Below are positions 34,826 through 44,062 of a stretch of DNA of 60,906 nt, in pieces. The first letter of the stretch is position 1, and each line of letters begins with the position of its first letter. The DNA is taken from positions 1 through 60,906 of the forward strand of contig LVBG01000004.1 in the NCBI GenBank assembly GCA_001603115.1, in the 5' to 3' direction. The DNA comes from Spirochaetales bacterium Spiro_05 (lineage in GTDB: Bacteria; Spirochaetota; Spirochaetia; Sphaerochaetales; Sphaerochaetaceae). The notes beneath the pieces are model-generated. The model was not told the DNA's origin and searched no databases. It saw only the letters and a list, made by a program, of their open reading frames with translations. The position numbers and the translations under genes were made by a program.

Positions 34826-36172
34826 TCAGTTCGACTCCTTCGCTTGGAACGTGTGTTGGATGTTCAGGTCATACAGCAGGTCGATCAAACCGCTGACGTA
34901 TTGGTACTCAAGACCGAGTATGTTCTGCTTGGCCGATACCAGATTGTTCTGCGCTTCCTGCAACTGCAGAAAGCTCACATATCCACTCTCATACTGGATC
35001 AAATGCATGATGTACAGCTTCTCTGTCAGTTCAAGACTCTGGTTTGCAAGCTCAGCTTGGCTTGCCAGCATGTTCAGGCCCTGTACCCGAGACACCACTC
35101 CCAATTCGAGTTGCTGCAGTGCCTGCCTGCGCTGAAGCGAGAGTTTATCCAGAGAGTCTTGCAACTTCGCTAGGCCAACTTGGGTACGGGAGTTGGGGAT
35201 GAAGCCGTCGAGAGGGATCCTCACTCCAATCGAATAGGTAACCGAGTCGCTGAAAGTATTTGAATAGCTCTCATTCCAGGCAGAAATATCATAAGAACCG
35301 GAAAGTGAAAGCGAAGGAAAAAGCGCCTGTTTCTTATTCGATTCCAGGCTGCTTTTCAATTGGGCCATGTTCAGGTCGATGAGGGTCAGTGAGTAGCTCT
35401 TCTGCAGGTACTCGCGAAGCTGGGAGACCTCAAGTTCCTTCACCATTGCCGGAATGTCACCCGAGACTTCCACCTCCGCCTGCAAATCCAAACCGAGCAG
35501 GGCTTTCAGGCTCAACAGATTGGATTGGTACTGGTTCTTGGCTTGCTGGATCGGAGTCTTGAGTTGCTCATAGCCCAGCTGGCTGGTCAGCACTTCCATC
35601 TCAGAGGCAAACCCACTCTCATACTTGGTCTTCACCTGCTCGTATTGCTTCAGCGCCAGCTCAAGATTCAGCTCCTGTACCTTGATGTTCTCTGCTTCCA
35701 TCAAGAGGTAGTAATACAGTTTGGTCACATTTCGCTCAACCTCAGCTTGGGCTTGGGCATAGGTCACTTGCTGGATCTGGTAGCCGAGGTTGTAGGAGTC
35801 CATCTGGTCTTTCACTGCGGGGTTGAGGGTGAGGGAAACTCCTAGGCTGAGTCCAAGGCCCTGTTGAGAAAAAGTCTGTTCTTTATCTACGAAGGTTAAA
35901 GTTGAAAAATCAAAATTTGGTATCTTTGCAGGAGCAAAACCTGGTCCTCTTCCAACGTTCGACAAACTGACTGAAACCGAGGGAACGAACAAATTCCATG
36001 AGGTATCGACATCCCTCTTGGCTGCAGCTACATCAATGGCATTGGAGGCAAGTCCAAGGTTATTTGCCTTGGCGAGCTGAAGAGCTTGCTCCAAGGAAAG
36101 GCTTTGGCTTGCAAAGAGGGGAGAAAAAAGGAGTGCCATGAGCATTCCAATCAAAAACAACTTCTTGTGCAT
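34826..36172 (-). CDS. TolC-family outer-membrane channel
   Basis: This 448-residue protein starts with a signal peptide ending at L-F-A/S-Q, followed by the OEP domain start S-L-E-Q-A-L-Q-L-A-K-A-N-N. Two OEP repeats with long amphipathic, Gln/Leu-rich coiled coils (about 150-240 and 345-430) form the periplasmic tunnel. It supplies the outer-membrane exit for the RND pump encoded after it. First gene of the four- or five-gene operon, with AAGGAAT about 8 bases before ATG. Presence of TolC supports a diderm spirochaete. Confidence 0.92.
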   Translation of the reverse strand: MHKKLFLIGMLMALLFSPLFASQSLSLEQALQLAKANNLGLASNAIDVAAAKRDVDTSWNLFVPSVSVSLSNVGRGPGFAPAKIPNFDFSTLTFVDKEQTFSQQGLGLSLGVSLTLNPAVKDQMDSYNLGYQIQQVTYAQAQAEVERNVTKLYYYLLMEAENIKVQELNLELALKQYEQVKTKYESGFASEMEVLTSQLGYEQLKTPIQQAKNQYQSNLLSLKALLGLDLQAEVEVSGDIPAMVKELEVSQLREYLQKSYSLTLIDLNMAQLKSSLESNKKQALFPSLSLSGSYDISAWNESYSNTFSDSVTYSIGVRIPLDGFIPNSRTQVGLAKLQDSLDKLSLQRRQALQQLELGVVSRVQGLNMLASQAELANQSLELTEKLYIMHLIQYESGYVSFLQLQEAQNNLVSAKQNILGLEYQYVSGLIDLLYDLNIQHTFQAKESN

Positions 36173-36279
36173 AGGGAATTCCTTACTGTTCTAAACAGCA
36201 TAAACATACTCATGTCCAAGAAAAACGGCAACAGATGCTACAGGATAATGTCATGAAAATCATAAATCTTCTATTACCT

Positions 36280-37419
36280 TTACGCTCTACAGAGATGAAA
36301 TAGTACAGAACGTTTTTGAGCTCTTGGTTTTTTGCTCTCTTCCTTGGCTTTGTACATACTCATATCCAAGAGTGCCAGAAAGGAATCAAGGTCAGTATTC
36401 TCTTTCGCTGACAAAGCTGCACACCCTACACTGACACTGATGAAGAAAGGAATCTGTCTTGTTGCATTAGCAGCAGTAAGTGTATGCTCAAGCAGCTCAA
36501 GAAACTTGACCACCTCGCTTTCTGAAAGCTCAGCGGTAAGCAGGGCAAACTCATCACCCCCATAACGACTTACTACGGTGTGTTTCGGAGCTGCTTGTTC
36601 CAGAATATGGGCAAGATCCATGAGTGCTTCGTCACCCTTTGCATGGCCATAGGTATCGTTGATCGCCTTGAACCCGTTGATATCCAGAAGGAATGCCCAT
36701 TGGGGTTTTCCTGATCTCTTCTTGGTAAAGGCAAGCGTAGCCATTCTCTGAAAGTATCGGCGGTTGAATAGACCAGTCAGATAATCGCGGTTGACATGGT
36801 TTGACTCTACGTTGAAGAAGAGAATCAAAAGTGAGATGGAGAGGCTGACCCAAAGCACTTCCAAACCATAGAACATAATCTGAAGGAATCCTGCAATGGC
36901 AACAGGAAAGGGGAACACCAGCAGCGTGCTGTAGATTTTTCGTTGCAGTTGCTTATGGTGGACCAGCAAATAGAGTGGACCGAAAAACAGATACGAGTAA
37001 TTGCACAGTACCGTCAGGAAAAAGTACGGACCCCTGCTGTACTGCGACAGCTCGTCGATAACAAACAGCCATCCAGTCCAAGGACTCGCAACGGAGGCCA
37101 AGGTGAGAAGCGTCCAAGGCAACAAGAGCAGCATCAGGAATCGCTTGCTCACACGCTTGCCGATCATATGTTGGATATAGAGAAAGTAGAATACGCCTGG
37201 GGCAGCATTCATTGAGTAGAAAAGAGCAGTAAGAAAAGCCAATAGCGGCGCAAGCGCCACCGTTGGGTAGTAGATGCCCAGCATATCGACAGAGAGTTCC
37301 AGAGCCAACAACGCAAAGTTGGTTGCCCAGAGGGCAAGAAACATCCGGTCTGCTTGCTCGATTCTCCCCTGCTGCTTGAGAAAGAAGTAGAGAAGAACCA
37401 GCAGGATCAGCATGCCCAT
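36280..37419 (-). CDS. membrane-bound diguanylate cyclase (GGDEF)
   Basis: About 379 residues. The N-terminal half has six or seven hydrophobic helices (1-200). The C-terminal GGDEF domain has D-Y-L-T-G-L-F-N-R-R-Y-F and the active-site G287-G-D-E-F291, so it should make cyclic di-GMP. The residues before it (P-K-H-T-V-V-S-R-Y) lack the RxxD inhibitory site, so product feedback may be absent. ATG 37419 has no ribosome site; the frame stays open upstream and a GGAGG lies near 37455, so translation may begin at a CTG at 37449, which would complete the first helix. The neighbour on the other strand binds a cyclic nucleotide. Confidence 0.92.
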   Translation of the reverse strand: MGMLILLVLLYFFLKQQGRIEQADRMFLALWATNFALLALELSVDMLGIYYPTVALAPLLAFLTALFYSMNAAPGVFYFLYIQHMIGKRVSKRFLMLLLLPWTLLTLASVASPWTGWLFVIDELSQYSRGPYFFLTVLCNYSYLFFGPLYLLVHHKQLQRKIYSTLLVFPFPVAIAGFLQIMFYGLEVLWVSLSISLLILFFNVESNHVNRDYLTGLFNRRYFQRMATLAFTKKRSGKPQWAFLLDINGFKAINDTYGHAKGDEALMDLAHILEQAAPKHTVVSRYGGDEFALLTAELSESEVVKFLELLEHTLTAANATRQIPFFISVSVGCAALSAKENTDLDSFLALLDMSMYKAKEESKKPRAQKRSVLFHLCRA

Positions 37420-37642
37420 TACACTGTTTTGTACTGAATAGATGATCAGGGAGGACCTCCTACAGCAACATCCCGTACAGGTGGCAGAGCTTCTCTAACT
37501 GTAACCTTCCTTTCTGGGCAAGTCCATCACTATCCACCCATTGCCTTGGTTAAAGTCAGCGGTGCAAAAACTATGTCTGGTTTTTGCCTGTAGTTGAGGG
37601 CCAAAAACTTGCGTATGCAGTCCATCACCTGTACCATACAGT

Positions 37643-38164
37643 ATGAGCGAATGCACGATAGACAATGACTTTCTCTGCAAACACAGCATGTTCGGGGGGC
37701 TTGTCGAAGATGAGTTGCTCCTGATCAAGCAGTTTCTCGTAGAGCGTGAGGTCCCCGCCCACACCACCTTGCTCAAGCAGGGAGAGCCGAACAATAGCGT
37801 TCATTTCATCGTTGAAGGTGAGGTGGCCATAGTCAGGCAGTCGGAAACCAACAAGAAACAGTCGCGCATCATCACCACCTTGCATAGCGGCGACTCGTTT
37901 GGAGAGATGGAACTCATTGACATCCAGAGCTGTGCAGCCTCGGTAATCACCACCAGCACCACAAAGATCATTACCCTCTCCAACAGTGACCTCTATAAGA
38001 TATCGATGCAGAATCTGAAGACCTACACCATGCTCATACTCAACCTTGCACGAGATATCAGCCGACGCCTCAGAAGTGCAGATGAGATGCTCGCTTTAGC
38101 AAAGAACAAGGCTACGATGCCCTCCTCCCCTCATCAAGACGGTGCATTCTCCGCAGGAATATGA
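37643..38164 (+). CDS. cyclic nucleotide-binding domain protein without DNA-binding domain
   Basis: This 173-residue protein is a single cNMP-binding (CAP-type) beta-roll: F-x-G-L-x-x-x-E-L at the start, G-E-P-N-N-S-V-H-F-I-V-E-G-E-V, then the phosphate-binding cassette region G-D-S-F-G-E-M-E-L-I. The cassette lacks the Arg-Ala seen in CRP for cAMP and reads I-Q-S-C-A-A-S-V instead, so ligand binding may be changed. A C-terminal helix is present but no helix-turn-helix. It must act through another protein. The last 53 bases overlap the 3' end of the convergent MFS gene. Confidence 0.8.
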   Translation: MSECTIDNDFLCKHSMFGGLVEDELLLIKQFLVEREVPAHTTLLKQGEPNNSVHFIVEGEVAIVRQSETNKKQSRIITTLHSGDSFGEMELIDIQSCAASVITTSTTKIITLSNSDLYKISMQNLKTYTMLILNLARDISRRLRSADEMLALAKNKATMPSSPHQDGAFSAGI

Positions 38165-39344
38165 CCATCAGGATGGGGAATATCGTCCCTATGAGCATCC
38201 CGCTTCTCAGCGCTGATTCCTGAAGACTCAGTGAACTGAGCCAGGGGGCGATGCGCACCAAATTCGGAGATACGTCAGCAATGAGCCCGATAAGCCAGGG
38301 ACCGAAGGCTGCGCCCGCATCTCCCCCTGCAGCCAGAAAAGCGAAGAGCGAAGACCCGGCCAAAGGAAACCGATTCGCCCCATTCACCACCGACCCAGGC
38401 CAAAGCAAACTGCTTCCCAAACCACTGAATATGCAGGCAATCAGACTGATCATAGGATAGGGGCTCAGTGCTGCCACCAAGTAACAGACGATACAGAGGA
38501 CAGAGCCGAAAAGCATTGCTTTGTAAAGGGGAAACTTATCCCCATACGAGCCATAGATTGCCCGTGTGGTACCCAAGAGCAGGGCGAAGAGGCAGAGCCC
38601 CACCAAGTCCCCTACCTCCTTGGGCAAGCCCAACGATGATTCGACAAAGGCACTGGTCCATTGGGACATGCTTACCTCGGTGGCTCCTCCTACTGCAATG
38701 CCCAACAGGACAAAGAGGAAGTAGCGTGAGGAGAGCAGTTCCCGAATCTTGGTCCGATGCTCCTCACTGACGGCCGGGGCAAGCGGGACACGCAGAAATA
38801 CAAAGAAATTTATCAGCGGAAGAAGCGACCAGAGCAAGACCACATACATCCAGTTGCTTCGGTTGAAGAACCTCAGCCCGACGGTGGTTCCCAGTACCAC
38901 TACGATGAAGCCCCAGGCGTAAAAGGAGTGCAACAGGCTCATCGCCTTCTCCTTCGAGTCATTCGGTATTGCTTGCACGATGGCACTGAGCAGAAGCTCA
39001 AAGAGCCCTCCCCCGATCGAATAGACCACCGTTGCCACCATCAGGCCAAGGTAGGTATTGTGGGGAAAGAGGCGTGGGGCAAGGGCCAATAACAGAAAGC
39101 CAAAAAATGCCAGCAAGTGGCCAAGGGTGATGAATGGGCGCACTCCCCAACGGTCTACCGGACGACTGAACACAAGATCAGCAACAATTTGGGTGAAGAA
39201 GTTGAGCAGGGTAAGCCGGCCCGCCTGCTCAAAGGTGATACCAAACTCGTGCATGAAGGTAACATACAAGAGCGGGGCCAGATTACACGTCAAGGCCCCG
39301 ATGAAATTGCCCAGATAGCAGGCTTTGATGGTCGATCGGTACAT
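38112..39344 (-). CDS. major facilitator superfamily transporter
   Basis: About 410 residues with twelve hydrophobic helices in two six-helix halves. The MFS loop signature is seen as V-F-S-R-P-V-D-R-W-G-V-R between helices 2 and 3, and the Gly/Ala-rich helices with G-G-L-F-E-L-L-L-S and G-G-D-A-G-A-A-F-G resemble sugar/drug antiporters such as FucP-like members. No substrate is assigned. ATG 39344 is preferred over a TTG at 39365 since the MFS N-terminus begins here; neither has a strong ribosome site. The gene converges with the cyclic-nucleotide-binding gene, and their 3' ends overlap by 53 bases. Confidence 0.85.
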   Translation of the reverse strand: MYRSTIKACYLGNFIGALTCNLAPLLYVTFMHEFGITFEQAGRLTLLNFFTQIVADLVFSRPVDRWGVRPFITLGHLLAFFGFLLLALAPRLFPHNTYLGLMVATVVYSIGGGLFELLLSAIVQAIPNDSKEKAMSLLHSFYAWGFIVVVLGTTVGLRFFNRSNWMYVVLLWSLLPLINFFVFLRVPLAPAVSEEHRTKIRELLSSRYFLFVLLGIAVGGATEVSMSQWTSAFVESSLGLPKEVGDLVGLCLFALLLGTTRAIYGSYGDKFPLYKAMLFGSVLCIVCYLVAALSPYPMISLIACIFSGLGSSLLWPGSVVNGANRFPLAGSSLFAFLAAGGDAGAAFGPWLIGLIADVSPNLVRIAPWLSSLSLQESALRSGMLIGTIFPILMVIFLRRMHRLDEGRRAS

Positions 39345-39382
39345 AAAGCTGAGTATACGACGCAAAGGGGGAAAAGGGAATG

Positions 39383-42300
39383 CTAATTCTCAAAACCAAG
39401 GCATTCCAAATATCGGACACAAATCAGATACTCCTCACTGTCGATGCGAAGCTCTGGATTGTCCAGACTCAGCTCAGAGAGAATCTGCTTAGGCGAAAGA
39501 GGATTCTCGTTGGTAGCAAAATCCTGTTCCAAGAGAAAGGATTCCAGCGCCTCACGGGCGGTTTTGCTGAACCTGCTCAACACCTTCTCATCAATCGCTT
39601 TGAGAATGTCGTTTCCATCCCGTTCCGCTTCATCCACATAGAGCAGCAAACCTTCATAAAAGGCTGCCGATCGATTCAGTTTCAATCGCTCATCGGCAAG
39701 GTCGGCAACGCTCAGCACCTTTGGTCTTCCGATGCGGGCAAGCCTTTGCGTATGTTCAAGCAAACCGAACCGCCTCTGATAACGTTCATCCACCTCCTTT
39801 GCCTGACCGCAGGTGGACAATCCTCGGCTGAGTAAAGCCTCAAGCTCTTTGCTTGATGAGCACAGATACCAACTGGACAGTTCCCCTACCCGTCCGTGCA
39901 GGGCAGGACTCGACACCCTGCAGAGTTTTGCATACTGGTTGTAGTCCTCGGTGAAAGGAGGGAGGCTTTGCAGGGTACTTTTGGGAGCAATGAAGGGGTG
40001 GCGCTGAAGAGCATGCCCTTTTCTTGCATCCTCAAGATCAATGACATGCACCAGATCTCCCGCCTCTTTGGTGAGCTTATCCACCTCATCGGCCTGAGCG
40101 GTGCAGTAGAAAACCTGACGGTTTCGTGAAATCTCGGCAATTGCCCTCGCTATTGCCAGTGAACGTTCATCATCGCTGTTTGCCATCACCTCATCAAAGA
40201 AGACAGGAAAGCGATACCCGGAGGAGGCTTCCTGCATCTCCAAGAATGCCATGCGTACGGCAAACAGCAGTTGCACCTTCGTACCGCTGGAAAGTTCGTC
40301 AAGCGAGAAGCTCTGCTGAAGAATCGTATCGTACGCTGCAAAACCCTTCGGTCCCACCGAAAGGGTATAGCGCTGTGAAGTAATTCGAGCCAGCCAATCG
40401 CTGGAACGCCTCAGTACTTCAGGCTGGAACGAGCGCTCCGTCTGCCCCCGTACCTGGGAGAGCAAAAGGTGAACCATGCGCGATTCCACCTCTTCTTCCC
40501 TTCGCTCCTCCAGTTCGGACCTCTTCAGAGCATAGCTGAGCTCAACCTGTTCCAATTGGGCATCGTTCTTTGCCCGTTTGATGATGGCCCTCTCACCTGC
40601 AAGCTCAGCATTCATTGCATCAAGCTCCTTCTGCATGGGTTCAAACCTGTCCAACTGAGCTATGATGGATTCAAGGGTCATCCCCTTTGCTTCTGCTTGG
40701 ATCTCCTCTTCATAGGTTTTCAAGCGGAGCTGCACCAGCTTCTCCTTGTTCTTGAGCTCCTGATAGTCAGCTAGTGAGGTTACCAGTTGAGTCAGGGTGG
40801 CAAGATCATTGTACTCAAGCCCAAGCTTCTCAAAGAGTGCCTGATAGCTATCTTGCTTCTTGCTGGTTTGCTCTTGCTGCTCTTCTATGCGCGATTGCAG
40901 TTTCTCCCGGTTGCGCAGCAAGGAATGACTTTGCTCGATATGCTTGATCAAGGTTTGTGCATGGGAGACCAAACGCTCACGCTCTTTTTGCTCTGTTCCA
41001 CACAAAGCTCGCAGCTTTTCCAGTTCGGCCTCATAGTGCTCTTCTGCCTCCTTGAGGACGGCAAGGGAACCATGATGGGCAACGAGGGCTGCATGCCACT
41101 CCTTCAAACGTTCGGCGACAGGGAAGAAGGGAGCTCCCTCCAAGGCTGGGGAATCGGAAAGATAGAGGGCCTTACTCGCTTCAGCCCATGCATCCTTCCA
41201 TCCCTGATACGCTTGTTCAGCCTCAATCTTGGTTTGAACGGCTTGCTTTCTGATCCTGTTGCTTTCGGCTATACGCTCATTGGTTGCAAGATCCTGTAAC
41301 ACCGTGGCGGTAAGTTCGGCCAACGCCTGCAGATCTTGGGGATAGCCTGAAGGATACCCTAGCTTGTGCAGAAGCGTATCCAGCTGTAATGATTGCATGG
41401 CAGCCTTTGCCGGGCCGCTTTTTACTACGGCAAGAGCAATGAGCGCCAGTGTGGAACCCAGGGCAAAGAGCGGATGTACGAACACTGCGAGCAGAAGCGA
41501 CACAAGGCTTATCGCCATTGTTGCCAGCACAACGATTCTCTGCCGTCTTGAGGAATGGGCTTTGTTTTGGTCATACGCTGCAAGCAGTCGGATCAGTTCA
41601 CTTTTCAACGACCGAAGGTTTTCAAGCAGCATGTCGTCGGATTGTTCCACTTCGCCCAGGTCGCGAGCCACCTGTTGTGCGCTTGCCAATCTGCAACGCA
41701 GTTTTTCCACATCCCGGGCCAACTGGCCAAGGGTCTGAAGTTTTTCCTTTAGGGTGTTTGGTTCAGGAGTTTGGGAAATCAACCAGGAGTACTGCTCTTC
41801 CCAATCATTGAGCTCTGATCGCTTCTCAGTCTCATCTTTCTTGGCTTGCTCAAGGTTCAGCTGGGCTTTGGCAAGCAAGGCAAGCTGGTTTGCTAGAAGT
41901 TCGGGTATTGTCGCATCATCCAGCAAAGCCTGGGGTACCGCCAAACCAAGAAGGTCGGATTCACAAGAAGCAAGCTCATCGCACAGCTTCTTCAGTGACT
42001 GCTCAGCACTTTCCGCTTCCTCTTTCCGACTCTCAGCATCTCTGAGGCTGTGTGGATCGACCAGCTCCAAGCGTTCGTCAAACAACAGCTTCTGCTGTGA
42101 GAGCGTAGCCAACTCTCCTTGTGCTTGCTTGCACTGGTGGAGCAGCTGCATCCTCTCTTTGGCCTGAAGTTGCTGCTTGAGTGCTTTGATCGTTTCTTGT
42201 TTGCCTACTCCAGCCTGTTCAAGCTCAATGAGCCGGGCAATCTCCTTCTGCTTCTCACCCACCTGTTCCCGCAATGTTTTGACTTGCTTGACCAACGAGA

Positions 42301-42778
42301 GGCCCGCTGTGGAGAATGTGGGAAACGCTTTGGCCAGGCTGGAAGCCTTTTCCAGGTCCACCCCACCCTGCATCTGCTTCTGGATCTCTTCCAAGAAGGA
42401 GGAACCCACGCCCTCTTGCTGGCTGAGCAATTCATGCAACGCCAACGAGTAAGCGTCGGAAAACTCCTCATTGCTGCCAAGAAGGGCAATTTCTGCATTA
42501 TCGCTCAGTCGCTTTTGTTTCAGCTTGCCTTGGGAGAGCGAGAGATGCCAGAGATCATTTCCATCCTGCAACTGTGCTTCGGCTTCATAGTCTGCCATAA
42601 ATTCCGTTTTAGCAATCAGGGATCTCAAGGTTCTGACCAGCGTGGTTTTTCCCACCCCGTTCGGTCCGCATATGATGTTCAGGTGCTCACCCAAATCCCC
42701 AATGGGGGGGAAAGCTTGGCTGGTGAAGGCAGGAGCCTTGGCTAGATGGATACGGACAAACCGGTATGCGTTTCCCAT
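39383..42778 (-). CDS. SbcC/YhaN-like SMC-type ATPase with membrane hairpin
   Basis: This 1131-residue protein has Walker A G-P-N-G-V-G-K-T-T near residue 40, long Glu/Gln/Leu-rich coiled coils (about 170-400 and 500-740), the signature L-S-S-G-T-K-V-Q-L near 820 and Walker B F-P-V-F-F-D-E near 860. Two hydrophobic stretches near 416-455 form a hairpin in the coiled-coil region, as in YhaN-like proteins, and there is no C-x-x-C zinc hook. About 210 residues follow the ATPase end, an unrecognised extension. ATG 42778 shares one base with the stop of the nuclease gene, with GGAGG 6 bases upstream. The two proteins should form an SbcCD-like DNA end-processing complex. Confidence 0.85.
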   Translation of the reverse strand: MGNAYRFVRIHLAKAPAFTSQAFPPIGDLGEHLNIICGPNGVGKTTLVRTLRSLIAKTEFMADYEAEAQLQDGNDLWHLSLSQGKLKQKRLSDNAEIALLGSNEEFSDAYSLALHELLSQQEGVGSSFLEEIQKQMQGGVDLEKASSLAKAFPTFSTAGLSLVKQVKTLREQVGEKQKEIARLIELEQAGVGKQETIKALKQQLQAKERMQLLHQCKQAQGELATLSQQKLLFDERLELVDPHSLRDAESRKEEAESAEQSLKKLCDELASCESDLLGLAVPQALLDDATIPELLANQLALLAKAQLNLEQAKKDETEKRSELNDWEEQYSWLISQTPEPNTLKEKLQTLGQLARDVEKLRCRLASAQQVARDLGEVEQSDDMLLENLRSLKSELIRLLAAYDQNKAHSSRRQRIVVLATMAISLVSLLLAVFVHPLFALGSTLALIALAVVKSGPAKAAMQSLQLDTLLHKLGYPSGYPQDLQALAELTATVLQDLATNERIAESNRIRKQAVQTKIEAEQAYQGWKDAWAEASKALYLSDSPALEGAPFFPVAERLKEWHAALVAHHGSLAVLKEAEEHYEAELEKLRALCGTEQKERERLVSHAQTLIKHIEQSHSLLRNREKLQSRIEEQQEQTSKKQDSYQALFEKLGLEYNDLATLTQLVTSLADYQELKNKEKLVQLRLKTYEEEIQAEAKGMTLESIIAQLDRFEPMQKELDAMNAELAGERAIIKRAKNDAQLEQVELSYALKRSELEERREEEVESRMVHLLLSQVRGQTERSFQPEVLRRSSDWLARITSQRYTLSVGPKGFAAYDTILQQSFSLDELSSGTKVQLLFAVRMAFLEMQEASSGYRFPVFFDEVMANSDDERSLAIARAIAEISRNRQVFYCTAQADEVDKLTKEAGDLVHVIDLEDARKGHALQRHPFIAPKSTLQSLPPFTEDYNQYAKLCRVSSPALHGRVGELSSWYLCSSSKELEALLSRGLSTCGQAKEVDERYQRRFGLLEHTQRLARIGRPKVLSVADLADERLKLNRSAAFYEGLLLYVDEAERDGNDILKAIDEKVLSRFSKTAREALESFLLEQDFATNENPLSPKQILSELSLDNPELRIDSEEYLICVRYLECLGFEN

Positions 42779-44004
42779 CAAAAGCCTCCTTCGGTCTGCA
42801 CCAACATTGCTTTGAGCAGCTTTCTTCCTGCCTGTCTGCTCCTCTTGATCGCCTCATCGGTGTCCAGCACCCTTCGTTCCAAGAGACCGAAGGCTGAGCT
42901 ATTGTAACTCTCACGATCGAGACTCTGGTACTTGTGGGCAAGAGAAGCCATCTCATCCTCATCCAAAAGCATCCTTGCAAGCAAGGCAACCGGGCCCTGC
43001 CCCTCTGCCAAGGATAAAAGGTCCACCTCAAGCTCAGTTTCATCGACAAACTGGGTTACCAAATAGACTTTGCTCTTTTGCTGCTCAAACAACAGCTTTT
43101 CACGCTCCTCCAAGGAGCCAAAGAAGAGGGAGAGGTCGACAGAGGGAGAAAGAGTGCCGACAAACACAGGCACTAGGTAGAGGTTGGACGGCTCTGGCAA
43201 CGTGGAAACAAAGTCACGGGCAGAGCAGGTGACTTTGCTTCGGATCTCTTCCAGGTCACGCAAACCGCTGATATCGACGGTGAGTCGCTCATACCGGTAG
43301 GGGCAGAGATTGATGAACTGCGGCTCATCCCAGGTGCTGTCTGCAATGGTCTGCAAGAGCCAAGCACCGTGGCGACCCATCTCACTCTTGTCCAAGGCAA
43401 ACGGTGAGCCGCAATAGATGGCTTTACCCTCTGCAAGCGGTCCGTTCTTATGAATGTGTCCCAGCATCCACATTCCTACCGAATTGGCAAGGAAATCGCT
43501 TGGCTGGGTGGGTGCATACACACTGGTTTGCACTCCCACATCGGTATGCAGCAACCCCAAGGTAAGGGAGGCTCCCTCAAGCAGGGATGCATCGAACTCC
43601 TTGAGCGGATTGATGCGTGTATGCGAAGAAGGGAAAGACCAGCCAATGAATCTTACAGGCCCAAAGTCATAGCTTTCCCACATTCCCCCGAGCCCAAGGA
43701 GCGAAATTGCATCACTCTCCTGTGCGAGGCGCGGGAATACCTGGTAGTCATGGTTGCCGCCAACGGCGATGACTTTGATGTCAGCTGCTTTCAACTGCTT
43801 CAAACCAGTGAGAAGCGGCTCGTAGACAGAGAGCCAGGCATGTTCTTGCTCGACAACATCGCCAACCAGCACAAGAGCGTCGACTTCAAGCTGAATTGCA
43901 GTATTCACCACTGCCTTCCAACTGCTTTGGCCGCTTAGCTGCTCATCCTCCCCTACTTGGGGAATGCGTCCCAGATGGATATCAGAACATGCAAGGATTT
44001 TCAT
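42778..44004 (-). CDS. SbcD/YhaO-like DNA repair exonuclease (metallophosphoesterase)
   Basis: This 408-residue protein carries the Mre11-type motifs in order: C-S-D-I-H-L-G at the very start, V-L-V-G-D-V-V-E near residue 55, G-G-N-H-D-Y near 80, L-L-H-T-D-V and L-G-H-I-H-K. These supply the metal ligands and catalytic His of the two-manganese nuclease. The C-terminal part is the capping and partner-binding region. It is the first gene of the pair; its stop TGA shares a base with the ATG of the ATPase gene, so translation is coupled. Likely role: cutting DNA ends or hairpins during repair. Confidence 0.9.
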   Translation of the reverse strand: MKILACSDIHLGRIPQVGEDEQLSGQSSWKAVVNTAIQLEVDALVLVGDVVEQEHAWLSVYEPLLTGLKQLKAADIKVIAVGGNHDYQVFPRLAQESDAISLLGLGGMWESYDFGPVRFIGWSFPSSHTRINPLKEFDASLLEGASLTLGLLHTDVGVQTSVYAPTQPSDFLANSVGMWMLGHIHKNGPLAEGKAIYCGSPFALDKSEMGRHGAWLLQTIADSTWDEPQFINLCPYRYERLTVDISGLRDLEEIRSKVTCSARDFVSTLPEPSNLYLVPVFVGTLSPSVDLSLFFGSLEEREKLLFEQQKSKVYLVTQFVDETELEVDLLSLAEGQGPVALLARMLLDEDEMASLAHKYQSLDRESYNSSAFGLLERRVLDTDEAIKRSRQAGRKLLKAMLVQTEGGF

Positions 44005-44062
44005 GCTGCCTCCCTTTCGGTACTATAGCACAAAAATCGGCCTTACCGACACCAATGATCGA

